NCBI GenBank assembly: GCA_017941345.1
Contig: JAGAWQ010000002.1
Location: 1-37,030 of the forward strand
DNA length: 37,030 bases
Direction: 5' to 3'
Origin: Prevotella sp.
GTDB taxonomy: Bacteria; Bacteroidota; Bacteroidia; Bacteroidales; Bacteroidaceae
This document shows positions 1 through 8,745 of this stretch, piece by piece (position 1 is the first letter of the stretch; every line of letters begins with the position of its first letter). A program made the position numbers and the translations under genes. The notes under the pieces were generated by a model. That model had not been told where the DNA came from and did not search any database. It saw nothing but the letters and a program-made list of their open reading frames with translations.

Positions 1-381
1 CCACGCCATCAGGATGACGAGCGGCGCCACGGCCGCCCACACGGGCCACAGCGGCCGGCGACGGTCCTGCAGCATGCAGAGCATGACGACAAGGGCCAGC
101 GGGATGGTCAGCAGACAGTCGAGCAGTCCGCCGATGAGCATACACCGTTCAGCAGCCTCGCTCGATGAGAACGCCATGGCCGGCCAGTACCACACGTGGC
201 CCAAGGCGATGACCGCCAGGAACGCCGCCGCCCAGCGCCTGAGCCGCAATGGCGGCGTGACGTCGGCGGCAAAGGCGTTGCCCCGCCGGAACAGCAGGTA
301 AACACAGCCCAGCGTCGCCAACACCGTGACGACGGCATAAAGCATCACAAATATCGCATCTTCAAGTATCTGTTCGTACAT
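1..381 (-). CDS. partial membrane protein, N-terminal 127 residues (possibly membrane-anchored AraC-type regulator)
   Basis: The minus strand is open from an ATG at 381 to the window edge, with no stop, so the 3' part lies outside. The fragment has at least three hydrophobic segments: about residues 8-28, 49-70 and 80-101. A fourth begins at the cut end. Basic stretches lie between them (RRGN, LRLRRW, DRRRPLW). The pattern resembles, from memory only, the membrane half of Prevotella proteins that carry a C-terminal AraC-type helix-turn-helix. No DNA-binding part is visible here, so that assignment is inference. It could equally be another polytopic protein. It runs in the same direction as the barrel gene upstream (stop at 437), 55 bp away, and could be co-transcribed. 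I see no convincing -7 box directly before it. Confidence 0.6.
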   Translation of the reverse strand, partial: MYEQILEDAIFVMLYAVVTVLATLGCVYLLFRRGNAFAADVTPPLRLRRWAAAFLAVIALGHVWYWPAMAFSSSEAAERCMLIGGLLDCLLTIPLALVVMLCMLQDRRRPLWPVWAAVAPLVILMAW

Positions 382-436
382 ATCGTTAAGTCATTCGAAA
401 AGGTGCAGGATTGGTTTCCATATTCTATTGCAATAG

Positions 437-1054
437 TTAGAAGAAGTAGGCGGCTGAAATCTGCCAGGCGCTGGTCTTGCCGTCGGTAACGGCATTCCAT
501 GTTTTCTTGGCAGCATCCCAGACCTCAATCTCGCCGGTCTTTCCGAGGGCGAAGTTGTAGTTGACCGTTAGCTGCAGATGGTTCAGGACGGTGGCGCCGA
601 CACCTACGTTAGCACTGATATTGGAAGAACGGAGGGTCCAATTGGTTACCTCGTCCAGAATCTTCTTGCTCTTATCGCCCAGATTGAATCCGAACTGGGG
701 ACCGGCAAAGGCGAACAGGTTGGCTACGCTGCCTAAGCCCACACCATAGCGGATGTTGATGGGTATCTGGAGCGACTGGCTCTTGATGGTCTCGCTGGCA
801 TTGGCTATCTCAACCTTCGCAGAGCGCTGGTCGTAGAGCGCCGAGGCGTCGAGGCTGAGGCCTGTCACGGGCAACCCTATCTTAATCGTGGGACCGACAA
901 AGAATCCTTCCTTGTTTTTCAGATTATCACTTAGTGTACCGCTGGCCGAAATGCTGGTCAGATTCAAACCACCCTTCAGACCGAACTTCACCTGAGCCTG
1001 CGACGGCATAGACAGGGCTACTGCCGCAAAAAGGAGAACTAATACTTTCTTCAT
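437..1054 (-). CDS. outer-membrane beta-barrel protein (porin family, PorT-like)
   Basis: A 205-residue protein with a clear signal peptide (cleavage near residue 20, SQA|QVKFG). Short alternating strands follow, and the C-terminus ends in two phenylalanines (AAYFF), as outer-membrane barrels do. The N-terminal VKFGLKGGLN is the typical first strand of the Bacteroidetes porin/OMP_b-brl_2 family, which includes PorT. It is predicted to sit in the outer membrane as a small eight-stranded barrel; no substrate can be named. It follows gldN by 35 bp in the same direction, so it may share the secretion operon's transcript. PorT is a known type IX secretion accessory protein, but this generic family has many members per genome, so a role in secretion is inferred only from position. 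Confidence 0.8.
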   Translation of the reverse strand: MKKVLVLLFAAVALSMPSQAQVKFGLKGGLNLTSISASGTLSDNLKNKEGFFVGPTIKIGLPVTGLSLDASALYDQRSAKVEIANASETIKSQSLQIPINIRYGVGLGSVANLFAFAGPQFGFNLGDKSKKILDEVTNWTLRSSNISANVGVGATVLNHLQLTVNYNFALGKTGEIEVWDAAKKTWNAVTDGKTSAWQISAAYFF

Positions 1055-1089
1055 ATCCTGTAAAACTTAATGGTTGATAAAATGCTAAG

Positions 1090-2136
1090 TTAATGACGCT
1101 GACGGCGCACGGTGACGCGGGCAGAGCCTGACGCAGAGGAGCCGCTGCTCTTGATGCTCGACTTGCGGGCACGTGCCGATTTGCTGTTCTTGCGATTCTT
1201 CTTGGCGAGAATCTTCAGCTGCTGGGGATCCAACTTGGCAATAGAGTCAAGCGAGTCTTTACGATGCTTGTCGCCGAAGATGTTCTGCTCGAAGGCCAGC
1301 AGCTCGGCCTCTATCTTCTTCTGCTCCTTAGCCAGTGCTGAGTCGGTGGGACAATACTGTGCCAGCGTCTTGCCCAGCATGTTGTTGGTCTTGTAAATCT
1401 TACCTTCGTAACGGTTGAGTGTAAAATAGTCTTCCATCGACATGGTGGCGGCATTGTTCAGATTGGAGGTCATGACCGTCTGGCGACTGAGGAAGGGCTC
1501 CAAGTCGGCATACTTCACCCAGAACAGGGGATATTTGGAGGCCTCGCCACCAAAGTCGTCCTCGCGCAACATGACAGGGCAGAGGGCGAGCACCTTGCGG
1601 TGGAACGTGGAGTTGGCCTGGTCGTAGTAGGCGCTCTCCTTCAGATAGTAGAGCTTCACCTCAGCCGACGGGATGTCGCTGTTATCCACGCGCAGCTTGC
1701 CGTCCTTCTCTTCGTAGAAGATGTGGTAGTTGTCGAGCACGGTCTTCATCTTCACGCGGGCGGAGTCGTTGAACACCTCGTTGCCGTCGAGACGGTATTC
1801 GTAGACGGGGATATAGCCGTTCAGCGCCAGCTTGAAGACGTAGGTAAACAGGTTGACCTGCTTGTCGATAGGCTCTACGGGATAGTAGAGTCCGGCATTG
1901 TCGTTGTGGTTGAGGTCGAGCTCACGGTAGATGTCACGACGCCACACCACATCCTCAGGCATATCGATAGCCGTGGGGAACATCAGACGAGCACGCATGG
2001 ACATGCCCTGGTTCTGCGACTGCTGTTTCGACTTCTGTTGCTGCTGTGTCTTAGCCTGCTGACGACGAGCCTTAGGCTGCGCGCTGACAGCACCAGCCAC
2101 CAGCGTTATCATCAATAAGAATAATACTCTCTTCAT
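1090..2136 (-). CDS. gldN: type IX secretion protein GldN/PorN
   Basis: GldN forms the periplasmic ring-shaped complex with lipoprotein GldK under the outer membrane and is required for type IX secretion. The 348-residue product has a signal peptide (MKRVLFLLMITLVAGAVSAQ), then a low-complexity Gln/Lys/Ser stretch. The conserved GldN core runs from about residue 45 to 290 (DMPEDVVWRRDIYRELDL near its start). The tail is strongly basic and Ser/Arg-rich, ending VRRQRH. I start at the ATG at 2136. A GTG nine bases upstream (2145) would only add three residues before the signal peptide. It lies 30 bp after gldM in the porP-gldK-gldL-gldM-gldN order typical of Bacteroidetes, which fixes the identification. 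The basic tail is a little unusual. Confidence 0.9.
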   Translation of the reverse strand: MKRVLFLLMITLVAGAVSAQPKARRQQAKTQQQQKSKQQSQNQGMSMRARLMFPTAIDMPEDVVWRRDIYRELDLNHNDNAGLYYPVEPIDKQVNLFTYVFKLALNGYIPVYEYRLDGNEVFNDSARVKMKTVLDNYHIFYEEKDGKLRVDNSDIPSAEVKLYYLKESAYYDQANSTFHRKVLALCPVMLREDDFGGEASKYPLFWVKYADLEPFLSRQTVMTSNLNNAATMSMEDYFTLNRYEGKIYKTNNMLGKTLAQYCPTDSALAKEQKKIEAELLAFEQNIFGDKHRKDSLDSIAKLDPQQLKILAKKNRKNSKSARARKSSIKSSGSSASGSARVTVRRQRH

Positions 2137-2166
2137 AATTATCACTTTTCACTAGGGCGAAGCCCG

Positions 2167-3732
2167 CTATTTAACAATGACTTCCATCGAGGCATTGAGC
2201 TTGCGCTGGATGCCGTCGGGACCAATGGCATTGACGCGCGAGATGTAGAAGCGGCGGTTGCGCTGCAGCTTACGGAAGGCGTCGCGCTGACGAGCCGAGA
2301 AACGGGCGCCGTCGCTAATCATCGGCACGGCATTTCCCATATTGTCGAAGAACACGGTCTCGAACGACTGCACACGGAAGGCGATGTCGAGGATGCCGTC
2401 ATCGATGGCAGCACCGATGCCCTCGACAGCCATCAGCTGGGCTTTCGCCAGCGCACCGCCCTTGTAGCGGAGGGGAGCGCCCGACTCGTCCTTCATGTCG
2501 ATATAAGGTGTGGGGTCAGGCAGACGACGCACGCGGAACGTGAACTGTCCCATCTGCTGAGCGCGCCCGGTATTGGTGGAAGTGACGGTGATGGTCACAT
2601 TCTGACCGACAGCCGACGGACGGGCGATGTAACGTCCGGGACCTGTGGGCTGCAGGGTGCCGCCCGACATCGTGGCCTGCACCTTATTGACAGGAACGCC
2701 AGGCACGCTGACGCTCAGCGGGTTGTTATAACCGGCATAGAGCACATTCATCAGGTCGGCGCTGACCGTTGCCGAGGGGTCGACGACGGTATATTTCTGT
2801 TCGAACGAGCGCTTCAGCAACTCGCCATTACCATTCTCTACCTGAATAAAGCCACTCAGCGTGAAGTCGCCCGTGCGGCTGGTCACGGTCTCGTAGAGTC
2901 CGCCAGGCAGATGCACCTCCTTGCCCCCGATGAATATCTGAGGCTGTTGCGTCGTATCGACAGCTGCCATCACGATGTGGGCTGAGAACTTGTCGCCACG
3001 GACGATGGTCTGCGAATTGGGAATGACGAAGGCGTTGAGCGCATTGACACGGATATCCTTCACGTCGATGTTCGACACCAGCGTATGGAGCACCTCGCCC
3101 TCAGCATAGCGCACGTCGTTCTGCAACTTGCTGAGCAACGTGACGGCAGCGGCGGCGGGCATCGACTCGAACATATACTCCTGCCAGTTCTTGCCCATCG
3201 ACTGGGCATTCTCGGGAATCTCCGTCGAGAGGTTCGAGGCGATGGTCTTCTTCAGGCGATACTCGTTGACCATGCCCAGCATCTTGTTGCGATAGCTGAC
3301 GATGGCGTCGTAAAGCTCCTTGCCGCGACCGCCGCTGGGCGAGAGCATCACCTGATTGGCAGCCTCGAGGTCTTCCTTGTTGTGGATGTTCCGCACGTCG
3401 CCATCGGCACCGTCGGCCTCCTGCACGATGGCCAGCTTCAGCTCGTCGGCCAGATTGTAGAGCTCGTCGCTCAACCGCTTCACTTCCTGCGACTTGTCGT
3501 ACCACAGCTTGACCTTCTGCGGGTTCTTCTTCATCTGCACGGCGAAGTCGTCGTATATGGCCTGGTTCTCGCGACTGGCGTTCTGCGTGGTACGCTTCAG
3601 ACTCTCCTCGACAATGGAGAAGCCGTTGAGCACCTCGGTAGAGACGTTCAATGCCAGCATAGCCATCAACACGACGTACATCAGGTTGATCATCTTCTGG
3701 CGCGGAGAAACGGGTCTTTTCTTAATTGCCAT
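2167..3732 (-). CDS. gldM: type IX secretion motor protein GldM/PorM
   Basis: GldM pairs with GldL in the inner membrane. Its long periplasmic part reaches towards the GldK/GldN ring and transmits motor energy. The 521-residue protein begins with the family's hallmark: a short basic cytoplasmic segment (MAIKKRPVSPRQKMINLMY) and a single membrane helix at about residues 16-34 (LMYVVLMAMLALNVSTEVL). A helical domain follows, then Ig-like periplasmic domains. Length matches the family (about 510-520 residues). It lies between gldL and gldN. The 129-bp spacer to gldL is unusually long for this operon and is filled with repeats and hairpins (see separate entry). The start ATG at 3732 follows an A/T-rich stretch. 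Confidence 0.95.
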   Translation of the reverse strand: MAIKKRPVSPRQKMINLMYVVLMAMLALNVSTEVLNGFSIVEESLKRTTQNASRENQAIYDDFAVQMKKNPQKVKLWYDKSQEVKRLSDELYNLADELKLAIVQEADGADGDVRNIHNKEDLEAANQVMLSPSGGRGKELYDAIVSYRNKMLGMVNEYRLKKTIASNLSTEIPENAQSMGKNWQEYMFESMPAAAAVTLLSKLQNDVRYAEGEVLHTLVSNIDVKDIRVNALNAFVIPNSQTIVRGDKFSAHIVMAAVDTTQQPQIFIGGKEVHLPGGLYETVTSRTGDFTLSGFIQVENGNGELLKRSFEQKYTVVDPSATVSADLMNVLYAGYNNPLSVSVPGVPVNKVQATMSGGTLQPTGPGRYIARPSAVGQNVTITVTSTNTGRAQQMGQFTFRVRRLPDPTPYIDMKDESGAPLRYKGGALAKAQLMAVEGIGAAIDDGILDIAFRVQSFETVFFDNMGNAVPMISDGARFSARQRDAFRKLQRNRRFYISRVNAIGPDGIQRKLNASMEVIVK

Positions 3733-3739
3733 AATATTT

Positions 3740-3861
3740 AATTTTGAATTTTGAGTGTTAAGTGTTGAATGGTTCTCGCTTTGCTGCGATGTTTGAATGT
3801 AGAATTCTCAATTCTTCATTGATCAATCGCCGTAGGCGACCAATTCCTCACTCCACACTCT
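3740..3861 (-). repeat. gldL-gldM spacer with short repeats and two small hairpins
   Basis: The spacer inside the gld operon holds AATTTTG-type short repeats next to gldM. It has two small hairpins: tcgc/gcga around 3777-3790, and tcgcc-gta-ggcga at 3827-3839. A tandem 14-bp unit (cactccacactctt) occurs twice, at 3849-3862 and 3863-3876; the second copy runs into the gldL stop codon. No coding frame is apparent. Neither hairpin is followed by a T-run on the minus strand, so they do not look like terminators. They might protect or process the transcript, which is inference. Confidence 0.6.
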
Positions 3862-4641
3862 TCACTCCACACTCTTCACACGCATCGCCTCTATCATGCG
3901 GGCATAAATCTTGTTGAGCTCAACAATCTGCTCGGCCATGTGGCGCGTCTGGGCATTAATCTCGTCGATGGTGCTGATTTGCGCCGATGCCGACTTGAGC
4001 TGCATCTCATAGACTCGGCTGATGCCCGTCAGCGTGCGGTTCAGGTTCTCCATCTCCTCAGAGTCACGCGTCAGACGCTCGCTCTGCTCGGAAACCTTCT
4101 GAAGCATCTCCGTCAGACGGTTCAGCTCGTCGACGTAGTTGGACGTGGCGTCTTTCAGCTCCTCAGCCATATCGGCAGGAACCTGTGCGCCAGGCACTCC
4201 GCCGCCACCGGCAACCACAGCGCCACCGCCGCCTCCGCCGCCGGCAAGGTTAATCGACTGGCCTTCCCAGCGGGCAGCCTCGTCGCCAGTACCCACGACA
4301 TCGCCCACAACACCGCCGCCATTGATAATGACTGTTCCGCCACCGGCAACAGCAGGAGCGGTCGAGGGTTCCTCGCCCGGATGGAGTTCCAGCTCCATGC
4401 CATCCGTCGTCTTGTCGAACGGACGGTCGAAGGCAGCCAGGAAGAACACGAACACCTCGGTTCCCATGCCTAAGAAGAGGAAGAAGTTAGCGCCGGGCAG
4501 GTGCGTCAGCTTGAACAGCGTACCCAGAATAACGATAGAAGCACCCCATGAATAGGCATAGTTCAGAAAGGTCTGACCAGGCACACTATCCATCCACTTC
4601 TGCAAGCGGTAGATTACATTCAGTTTACTGTATCTTGTCAT
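3862..4641 (-). CDS. gldL: type IX secretion motor protein GldL/PorL
   Basis: GldL is the inner-membrane partner of GldM in the proton-driven type IX motor. The 259-residue product has two membrane helices (about residues 27-46 and 51-70: ASIVILGTLFKLTHL and FFLFLGMGTEVFVFFLAAF). This is the conserved GldL signature, and it includes the membrane-embedded glutamate in GTEVFVFF. A long glycine-rich linker follows (about residues 97-150, with runs of seven and four glycines), then a cytoplasmic coiled coil (about 165-255). The ATG at 4641 overlaps the gldK stop by four bases (ATGA), indicating translational coupling. The Gly-rich linker is longer than I would expect for the family, but the rest is standard. 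Confidence 0.94.
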   Translation of the reverse strand: MTRYSKLNVIYRLQKWMDSVPGQTFLNYAYSWGASIVILGTLFKLTHLPGANFFLFLGMGTEVFVFFLAAFDRPFDKTTDGMELELHPGEEPSTAPAVAGGGTVIINGGGVVGDVVGTGDEAARWEGQSINLAGGGGGGGAVVAGGGGVPGAQVPADMAEELKDATSNYVDELNRLTEMLQKVSEQSERLTRDSEEMENLNRTLTGISRVYEMQLKSASAQISTIDEINAQTRHMAEQIVELNKIYARMIEAMRVKSVE

Positions 4642-6089
4642 TTCTTCTTTCCTTTCTTTAGTTTGATTTTATCACTGGTTGTATTGGCCAGCGAGCGCAC
4701 GCAGCGGAAACCGACATACGAGCGGGGCTGGTTCTGGTATTCGTATGAGCGCCAGGCGGAGCGGATATATGACTCGGGGTCTTTCCAAGAGCCGCCGCGA
4801 ACGCTCTTTTTCTTCAATCGGTAAGGGTCCTCCCTGGCAGCATTGTACTTCAGCTGCGGGTTGATGTCGTTCATGGCCTCAACACCTGCCTCGGTATAGA
4901 TGGTAGAGCACCACTCGGCCACATTGCCAGCCATATCGTAGAGACCGTTGGAGTTGGCGGCATAGATGCCCACCTTGCTGGTAATCAGGTTGCCGTCCTT
5001 GGTATAGTTACCGTTGTCGGGCTTGAAGTTGGCAAAGAAGCAGCCGTTGCCCGACATGACATCCTTGTCCTCCCAGGGGAATTCGGTCTGGTCCTTGCCA
5101 CGCGCAGCAAACTCCCACTCGGCCTCGGTCGGCAGACGGTAGCGCTGCACAAAGCGGGCAGCAGGACCCAGTCCGCGCAGCAGATATTCCGTACGCCATG
5201 CGCAGAAGGCATTGGCCTGTTCCCACGTCACACCCACCACGGGATAGTCGTTGTAGGCGGCATTGGTGAAGTAATAGCGCATATAGGTCTCGTTCTCCGC
5301 ATTGGGGAAGTCGTTGACCCAGCAAGTAGTGTCGGGATAGATATTGACGATATAGGTATTGAGGAAATCCCAAGGACCCGTATACTGGCGGTTGATGGTC
5401 TCACGGACAATCTGACCCTCGTCGTTGATGTATGCCGTATCCTTCGAAATCCAAATCTGCTCGTTGGCATTCGGACGGATATCGGTATTGAGCACGCGCT
5501 CCTCGTGGGTCTCACGATACTTGCGCTTGGCAGCCTCGGTATAGTCGAAAATCTCGTAGCGGTAGTTCATCTGTCGCCAGTCGAGCATCTTCTCGCCGGT
5601 CACGGGGTTGGTGACATACAGGCTCTCGAAGGCACGCTGCTGGTCTTCGTCGGGCTTGCGGGGCAACGCCTTCTTCCAGTTCAGATGGGGCTTCACGGGG
5701 TCGCCGTTCTTGTCTTCCTCTATCTTATAGCTCTCGTCGCCACCGTAGGCAGGGTCGGCCAGACGCTCACGGAGAATGGAGTCGCGCACGTAGTTGACAA
5801 ACTGACGATACATGGAGTTGGTCACCTCGTGTTCATCCATCCAGAAACCCTCGATGGAGATATCCTTCACAGGTGTCTGCTTGCCCCACAAGGAGTCTTG
5901 CTTGTCGATACCCATCTTCAAGTGACCACGCTTAATCAGCGTCATGCCGTAAGGCGTAGGCTCGCTGAAAGCGCGACCGCTCACGCCTGTCACCTCGCCG
6001 CCTGCTGACGAGGACATCTTGCTACCTAAACAGGCAGACAGCAGAAGCACCGCCAGGAAGCAAGCCATTATGCTAAAAGTCTTCTTCAT
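4638..6089 (-). CDS. gldK: type IX secretion lipoprotein GldK/PorK
   Basis: GldK is an outer-membrane lipoprotein that builds the periplasmic ring with GldN. The 483-residue product has a lipoprotein signal with lipobox LSAC (Cys20). It then carries a formylglycine-generating-enzyme-like (SUMF1) fold: YRLPTEAEWEFAARG, GNVAEW, VRGGSW and GFRCVR mark its conserved strands. As in other GldK proteins, the fold is presumably structural, not catalytic. The basic C-terminus (KLKKGKKK) is visible. It lies 11 bp after porP and overlaps gldL by four bases. Confidence 0.94.
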   Translation of the reverse strand: MKKTFSIMACFLAVLLLSACLGSKMSSSAGGEVTGVSGRAFSEPTPYGMTLIKRGHLKMGIDKQDSLWGKQTPVKDISIEGFWMDEHEVTNSMYRQFVNYVRDSILRERLADPAYGGDESYKIEEDKNGDPVKPHLNWKKALPRKPDEDQQRAFESLYVTNPVTGEKMLDWRQMNYRYEIFDYTEAAKRKYRETHEERVLNTDIRPNANEQIWISKDTAYINDEGQIVRETINRQYTGPWDFLNTYIVNIYPDTTCWVNDFPNAENETYMRYYFTNAAYNDYPVVGVTWEQANAFCAWRTEYLLRGLGPAARFVQRYRLPTEAEWEFAARGKDQTEFPWEDKDVMSGNGCFFANFKPDNGNYTKDGNLITSKVGIYAANSNGLYDMAGNVAEWCSTIYTEAGVEAMNDINPQLKYNAAREDPYRLKKKSVRGGSWKDPESYIRSAWRSYEYQNQPRSYVGFRCVRSLANTTSDKIKLKKGKKK

Positions 6090-6100
6090 ATACCTTATTA

Positions 6101-7063
6101 TTATAATATTCTCACACTTTGATGACGGTTACGGCCTTTCTTGCTCAGGTCGAGTTCCGTCTGATAGCCCACAAACAACTCATGACTGCCATTGCCAATC
6201 TTGAGCGCCTTGGTGTACACCTCGTAACTGTAGCCCAACGTGATGCCGTGGAAGTTTCCGCCGATAAGTGCCGTCACCGAGTTCGTCGGACTATAGGCCA
6301 CGCCTGCATAGAGCATCGTTTTGTCGTGCGAATACTTCACACGCCCTGTCACATCCACCCGATAGACCGTTCCGTCAGTATGGGCCAAGACAGAGGGGTG
6401 TATTGTAAAGAACGGATTTCTCAGCTTAATATTGTATCCGCCCGTCAAATAATACATTCTGCTGATGTTCAGGATAGAACGTTCACCCAGCTCGATAGCG
6501 GGTGCTGTAGCTCGCAGGACGGAGAGTCCGGCATACCAGTTGCGATGGGTATAATAGAGACCTGCCGAGAGGTCGATTCCCGTACCGGTAACATCGGTTT
6601 TTGTAAAAGCGGGGTCGTCAGGATTCTCCAGGTCGAGCGCACTGCCCTTGAACTTCTCGCTGAGGATGCCTACCTGCACACCCACACTCAGCATGCCGCC
6701 GAACAGCCTGTGCTTATAGGCATACTGGAGCGCTAACCGCTGGTGGGTGAACAGACCTATCTGGTCGTTCATCAGCTGGACCCCCACGCCATGATAGGCA
6801 TTCATCAGCAGGAGAGGCATGTCGGCTCCGACATACATGGTCTTGGGAGCGTTCTCGAAGCCTGTCAGCGTCATGGCGTATGCTCCCGTGACGTTCAGTT
6901 TCGACTCCTTGCCGGCTGCCGCAGGGTTAAACGAAGGCTCCATCGCCCAGTAATGGGCGAACGACGGTTCCTGTTGGGCTAACGTTGTCAACACGGGCAG
7001 GAACAGGAGCAGACATATCGTCAGTTTTCGCTTTAACACGTTATCAATAACGCTTTTTTCCAC
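6101..7063 (-). CDS. porP: PorP/SprF family type IX secretion membrane protein
   Basis: PorP/SprF proteins are outer-membrane barrels that work with type IX secretion, often linking to a periplasmic anchor. The product (up to 320 residues) has a signal peptide, then the family signature QEPSFAHYWAMEPSFNPAAAGKE. Beta-strands follow to the C-terminus. No ATG is available at the 5' end. The candidates are GTG at 7063 and GTG at 7039. The second leaves a tidier signal peptide (VLKRKLTICLLLFLPVLTTL), so the true start may be 7039. A 14-bp inverted repeat (cgttat-ca-ataacg, 7039-7052) lies between the two. It is the first gene of the gld operon. Confidence 0.9.
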   Translation of the reverse strand: MEKSVIDNVLKRKLTICLLLFLPVLTTLAQQEPSFAHYWAMEPSFNPAAAGKESKLNVTGAYAMTLTGFENAPKTMYVGADMPLLLMNAYHGVGVQLMNDQIGLFTHQRLALQYAYKHRLFGGMLSVGVQVGILSEKFKGSALDLENPDDPAFTKTDVTGTGIDLSAGLYYTHRNWYAGLSVLRATAPAIELGERSILNISRMYYLTGGYNIKLRNPFFTIHPSVLAHTDGTVYRVDVTGRVKYSHDKTMLYAGVAYSPTNSVTALIGGNFHGITLGYSYEVYTKALKIGNGSHELFVGYQTELDLSKKGRNRHQSVRIL

Positions 7064-7152
7064 AGTTTATTGCATCGAATGTTTGGTTAATAAAAGTGTT
7101 GCCATCAAACAAATATTCCGTAAAACCTACAAGATGTTTCATGAAATATTTG

Positions 7153-7160
7153 TAACTTTG
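7153..7160 (+). promoter_or_regulatory. -7 promoter box for the radical SAM gene
   Basis: TAACTTTG matches the Bacteroidetes -7 consensus TAnnTTTG and lies 8 bp before the ATG at 7169, giving a very short leader. The -33 region is not a clear TTTG. Confidence 0.55.
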
Positions 7161-7168
7161 CAGCCGTT

Positions 7169-7945
7169 ATGAGTACGATTATCTATCCATCGCCCATCTT
7201 CGGGCCAGTACACAGCCGCCGGTTAGGCATTTCGTTGGGCATCAACCTGCTTCCTGCCGACGGCAAGATATGCAGCTTCAACTGCATCTATTGCGAGTGT
7301 GGATTCAATGAGGACCACCGTCCTACCCTTCCGATGCCTACACGCGAGGCCGTAGCCGAGAAGCTGGAAGCCAAGCTCCGGCAGATGCAGGCGGAAGGGC
7401 AACTGCCTGACGTGCTGACTTTTGCTGGTAACGGAGAGCCTACCTTTCACCCGCACTTTGCCGAGATTGTCGACGACACCATCCGGCTGCGCGACCGATA
7501 CTGTCCGCAGGCTAAAGTGTCGGTGCTGAGCAACTCGACCATGATTCACCGGCAGCAGGTGCATGATGCGCTGATGCGCGTGGACAACAACATCCTCAAA
7601 CTCGACACCATTGACCCTGATTATATCATGAAGGTAGACCACCCCAACGGAACGTATGATGTCAATGCCATCGTCAGCCACATGAAAGACTTCAAGGGAC
7701 ATGTCATCATTCAGACGATGTTCATGAAGGGACAATGCAACGGTGAGTCGGTCGACAATACGGGAGAGGAGTTCGTGGGCCCGTGGCTTGAAGCCATCAA
7801 AGAGATACGTCCGCAACAGGTCATGATTTATACCATTGACCGCGAGACACCTACGCAAGGACTGGAAAAAGCAAGTCGCGAACAGCTGGATGCCATTCGC
7901 GACCGTGTGATTGAAGCAGGAATACCCTGCTCAGCCAGCTACTAA
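7169..7945 (+). CDS. radical SAM protein
   Basis: A 258-residue enzyme of the radical S-adenosylmethionine superfamily. The iron-sulfur cluster motif is C-x3-C-x2-C (Cys35, Cys39, Cys42 in ICSFNCIYC). It is followed by FAGNGEPTFHP, equivalent to the SAM-binding GGEP motif. The fold continues through LSNST and LKLDT strands to the end. Substrate is unknown. The protein is compact and lacks an obvious second cluster domain. The N-terminal YPSPIFGPVHSRRLGISLGIN is typical of a widespread subfamily that is often left as 'radical SAM protein'. Its stop is one base from the stop of the convergent lpxA-like gene, so the two transcripts must overlap. Confidence 0.88.
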   Translation: MSTIIYPSPIFGPVHSRRLGISLGINLLPADGKICSFNCIYCECGFNEDHRPTLPMPTREAVAEKLEAKLRQMQAEGQLPDVLTFAGNGEPTFHPHFAEIVDDTIRLRDRYCPQAKVSVLSNSTMIHRQQVHDALMRVDNNILKLDTIDPDYIMKVDHPNGTYDVNAIVSHMKDFKGHVIIQTMFMKGQCNGESVDNTGEEFVGPWLEAIKEIRPQQVMIYTIDRETPTQGLEKASREQLDAIRDRVIEAGIPCSASY

Positions 7946-7946
7946 G

Positions 7947-8726
7947 CTACATCTTGGAGATGATGCCTATCTTGGTGGTCTCCAGGAACTCAATGATATT
8001 ACGGATTTGCTCACCGTCAGGCACCTGCTCCTTAATCTGCATGATAGTGTCAAACAGCGAGATCTTGCCCTGGAACACCAAACGGTAGGCGTTGGCGATG
8101 TGCTTCAGCACTTTTTCGTCGACACCATGCTGACGACCAATGCTGTAGTTGACGCCACCGAACTCTGCCTTGCGGGTGCAGATGATGTAGGGAGGGATAT
8201 CCTTCGAGAAGGTGGCTCCAGCCTGAACCATCGCACCTTGTCCGACACGCGTCTTGGGATTCTCGATGACGGAGCTGGAGAAGATGACGAGGTCGCTGAT
8301 TTCGCAGTCGCCTGCAATCTTCGTACCATATCCGAAGACACATTGGTTGCCAACCTTGGTGTCGTGCGAGATATGGGAACCCTCCATCAGGAAATTATCG
8401 TTGCCGATGACGGTCTGTCCACCGGTATGCGTAGCACGGTTGATGACCACATTCTCACGGATGATGTTATTATTGCCGATGACGCATTCCGTCTTCTCGC
8501 CACGGAAATCAAAGTCCTGAGGCAACGCGCTGATGACAGCCCCCTGGTGCACCTTATTATTATTACCCATGCGCGTACCATTTAATATAGACACGAAGGG
8601 GAAGATGATACAGTTGTCGCCAATCACTACATCGCCTTCGATGTAGACAAAGGGAAATATCTTACAATTGTTGCCGATTTTCGCTCTGGGGTCGATTTCG
8701 GCTTTGGGAGAAATATCACTTGCCAT
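7947..8726 (-). CDS. LpxA-like UDP-N-acetylglucosamine O-acyltransferase
   Basis: LpxA transfers a 3-hydroxyacyl chain from acyl carrier protein to UDP-GlcNAc, the first step of lipid A synthesis. The 259-residue product has left-handed beta-helix hexapeptide repeats (residues about 5-190, e.g. AKIGNN, VVIGDN). It also has the catalytic histidine in HISHDTKVGN (His121, matching His125 of E. coli LpxA) and an LpxA-type C-terminal helical domain (HIANAYRLVFQG). Length is normal. I chose the ATG at 8726; a GTG at 8756 inside the upstream gene gives a non-family extension. It lies 19 bp after the outer-membrane factor gene as fourth cistron of an efflux operon. It may be the sole lpxA or a paralogue; the window cannot tell. 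Confidence 0.85.
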   Translation of the reverse strand: MASDISPKAEIDPRAKIGNNCKIFPFVYIEGDVVIGDNCIIFPFVSILNGTRMGNNNKVHQGAVISALPQDFDFRGEKTECVIGNNNIIRENVVINRATHTGGQTVIGNDNFLMEGSHISHDTKVGNQCVFGYGTKIAGDCEISDLVIFSSSVIENPKTRVGQGAMVQAGATFSKDIPPYIICTRKAEFGGVNYSIGRQHGVDEKVLKHIANAYRLVFQGKISLFDTIMQIKEQVPDGEQIRNIIEFLETTKIGIISKM

Positions 8727-8745
8727 AATTCTTCTTTTTTTACTA

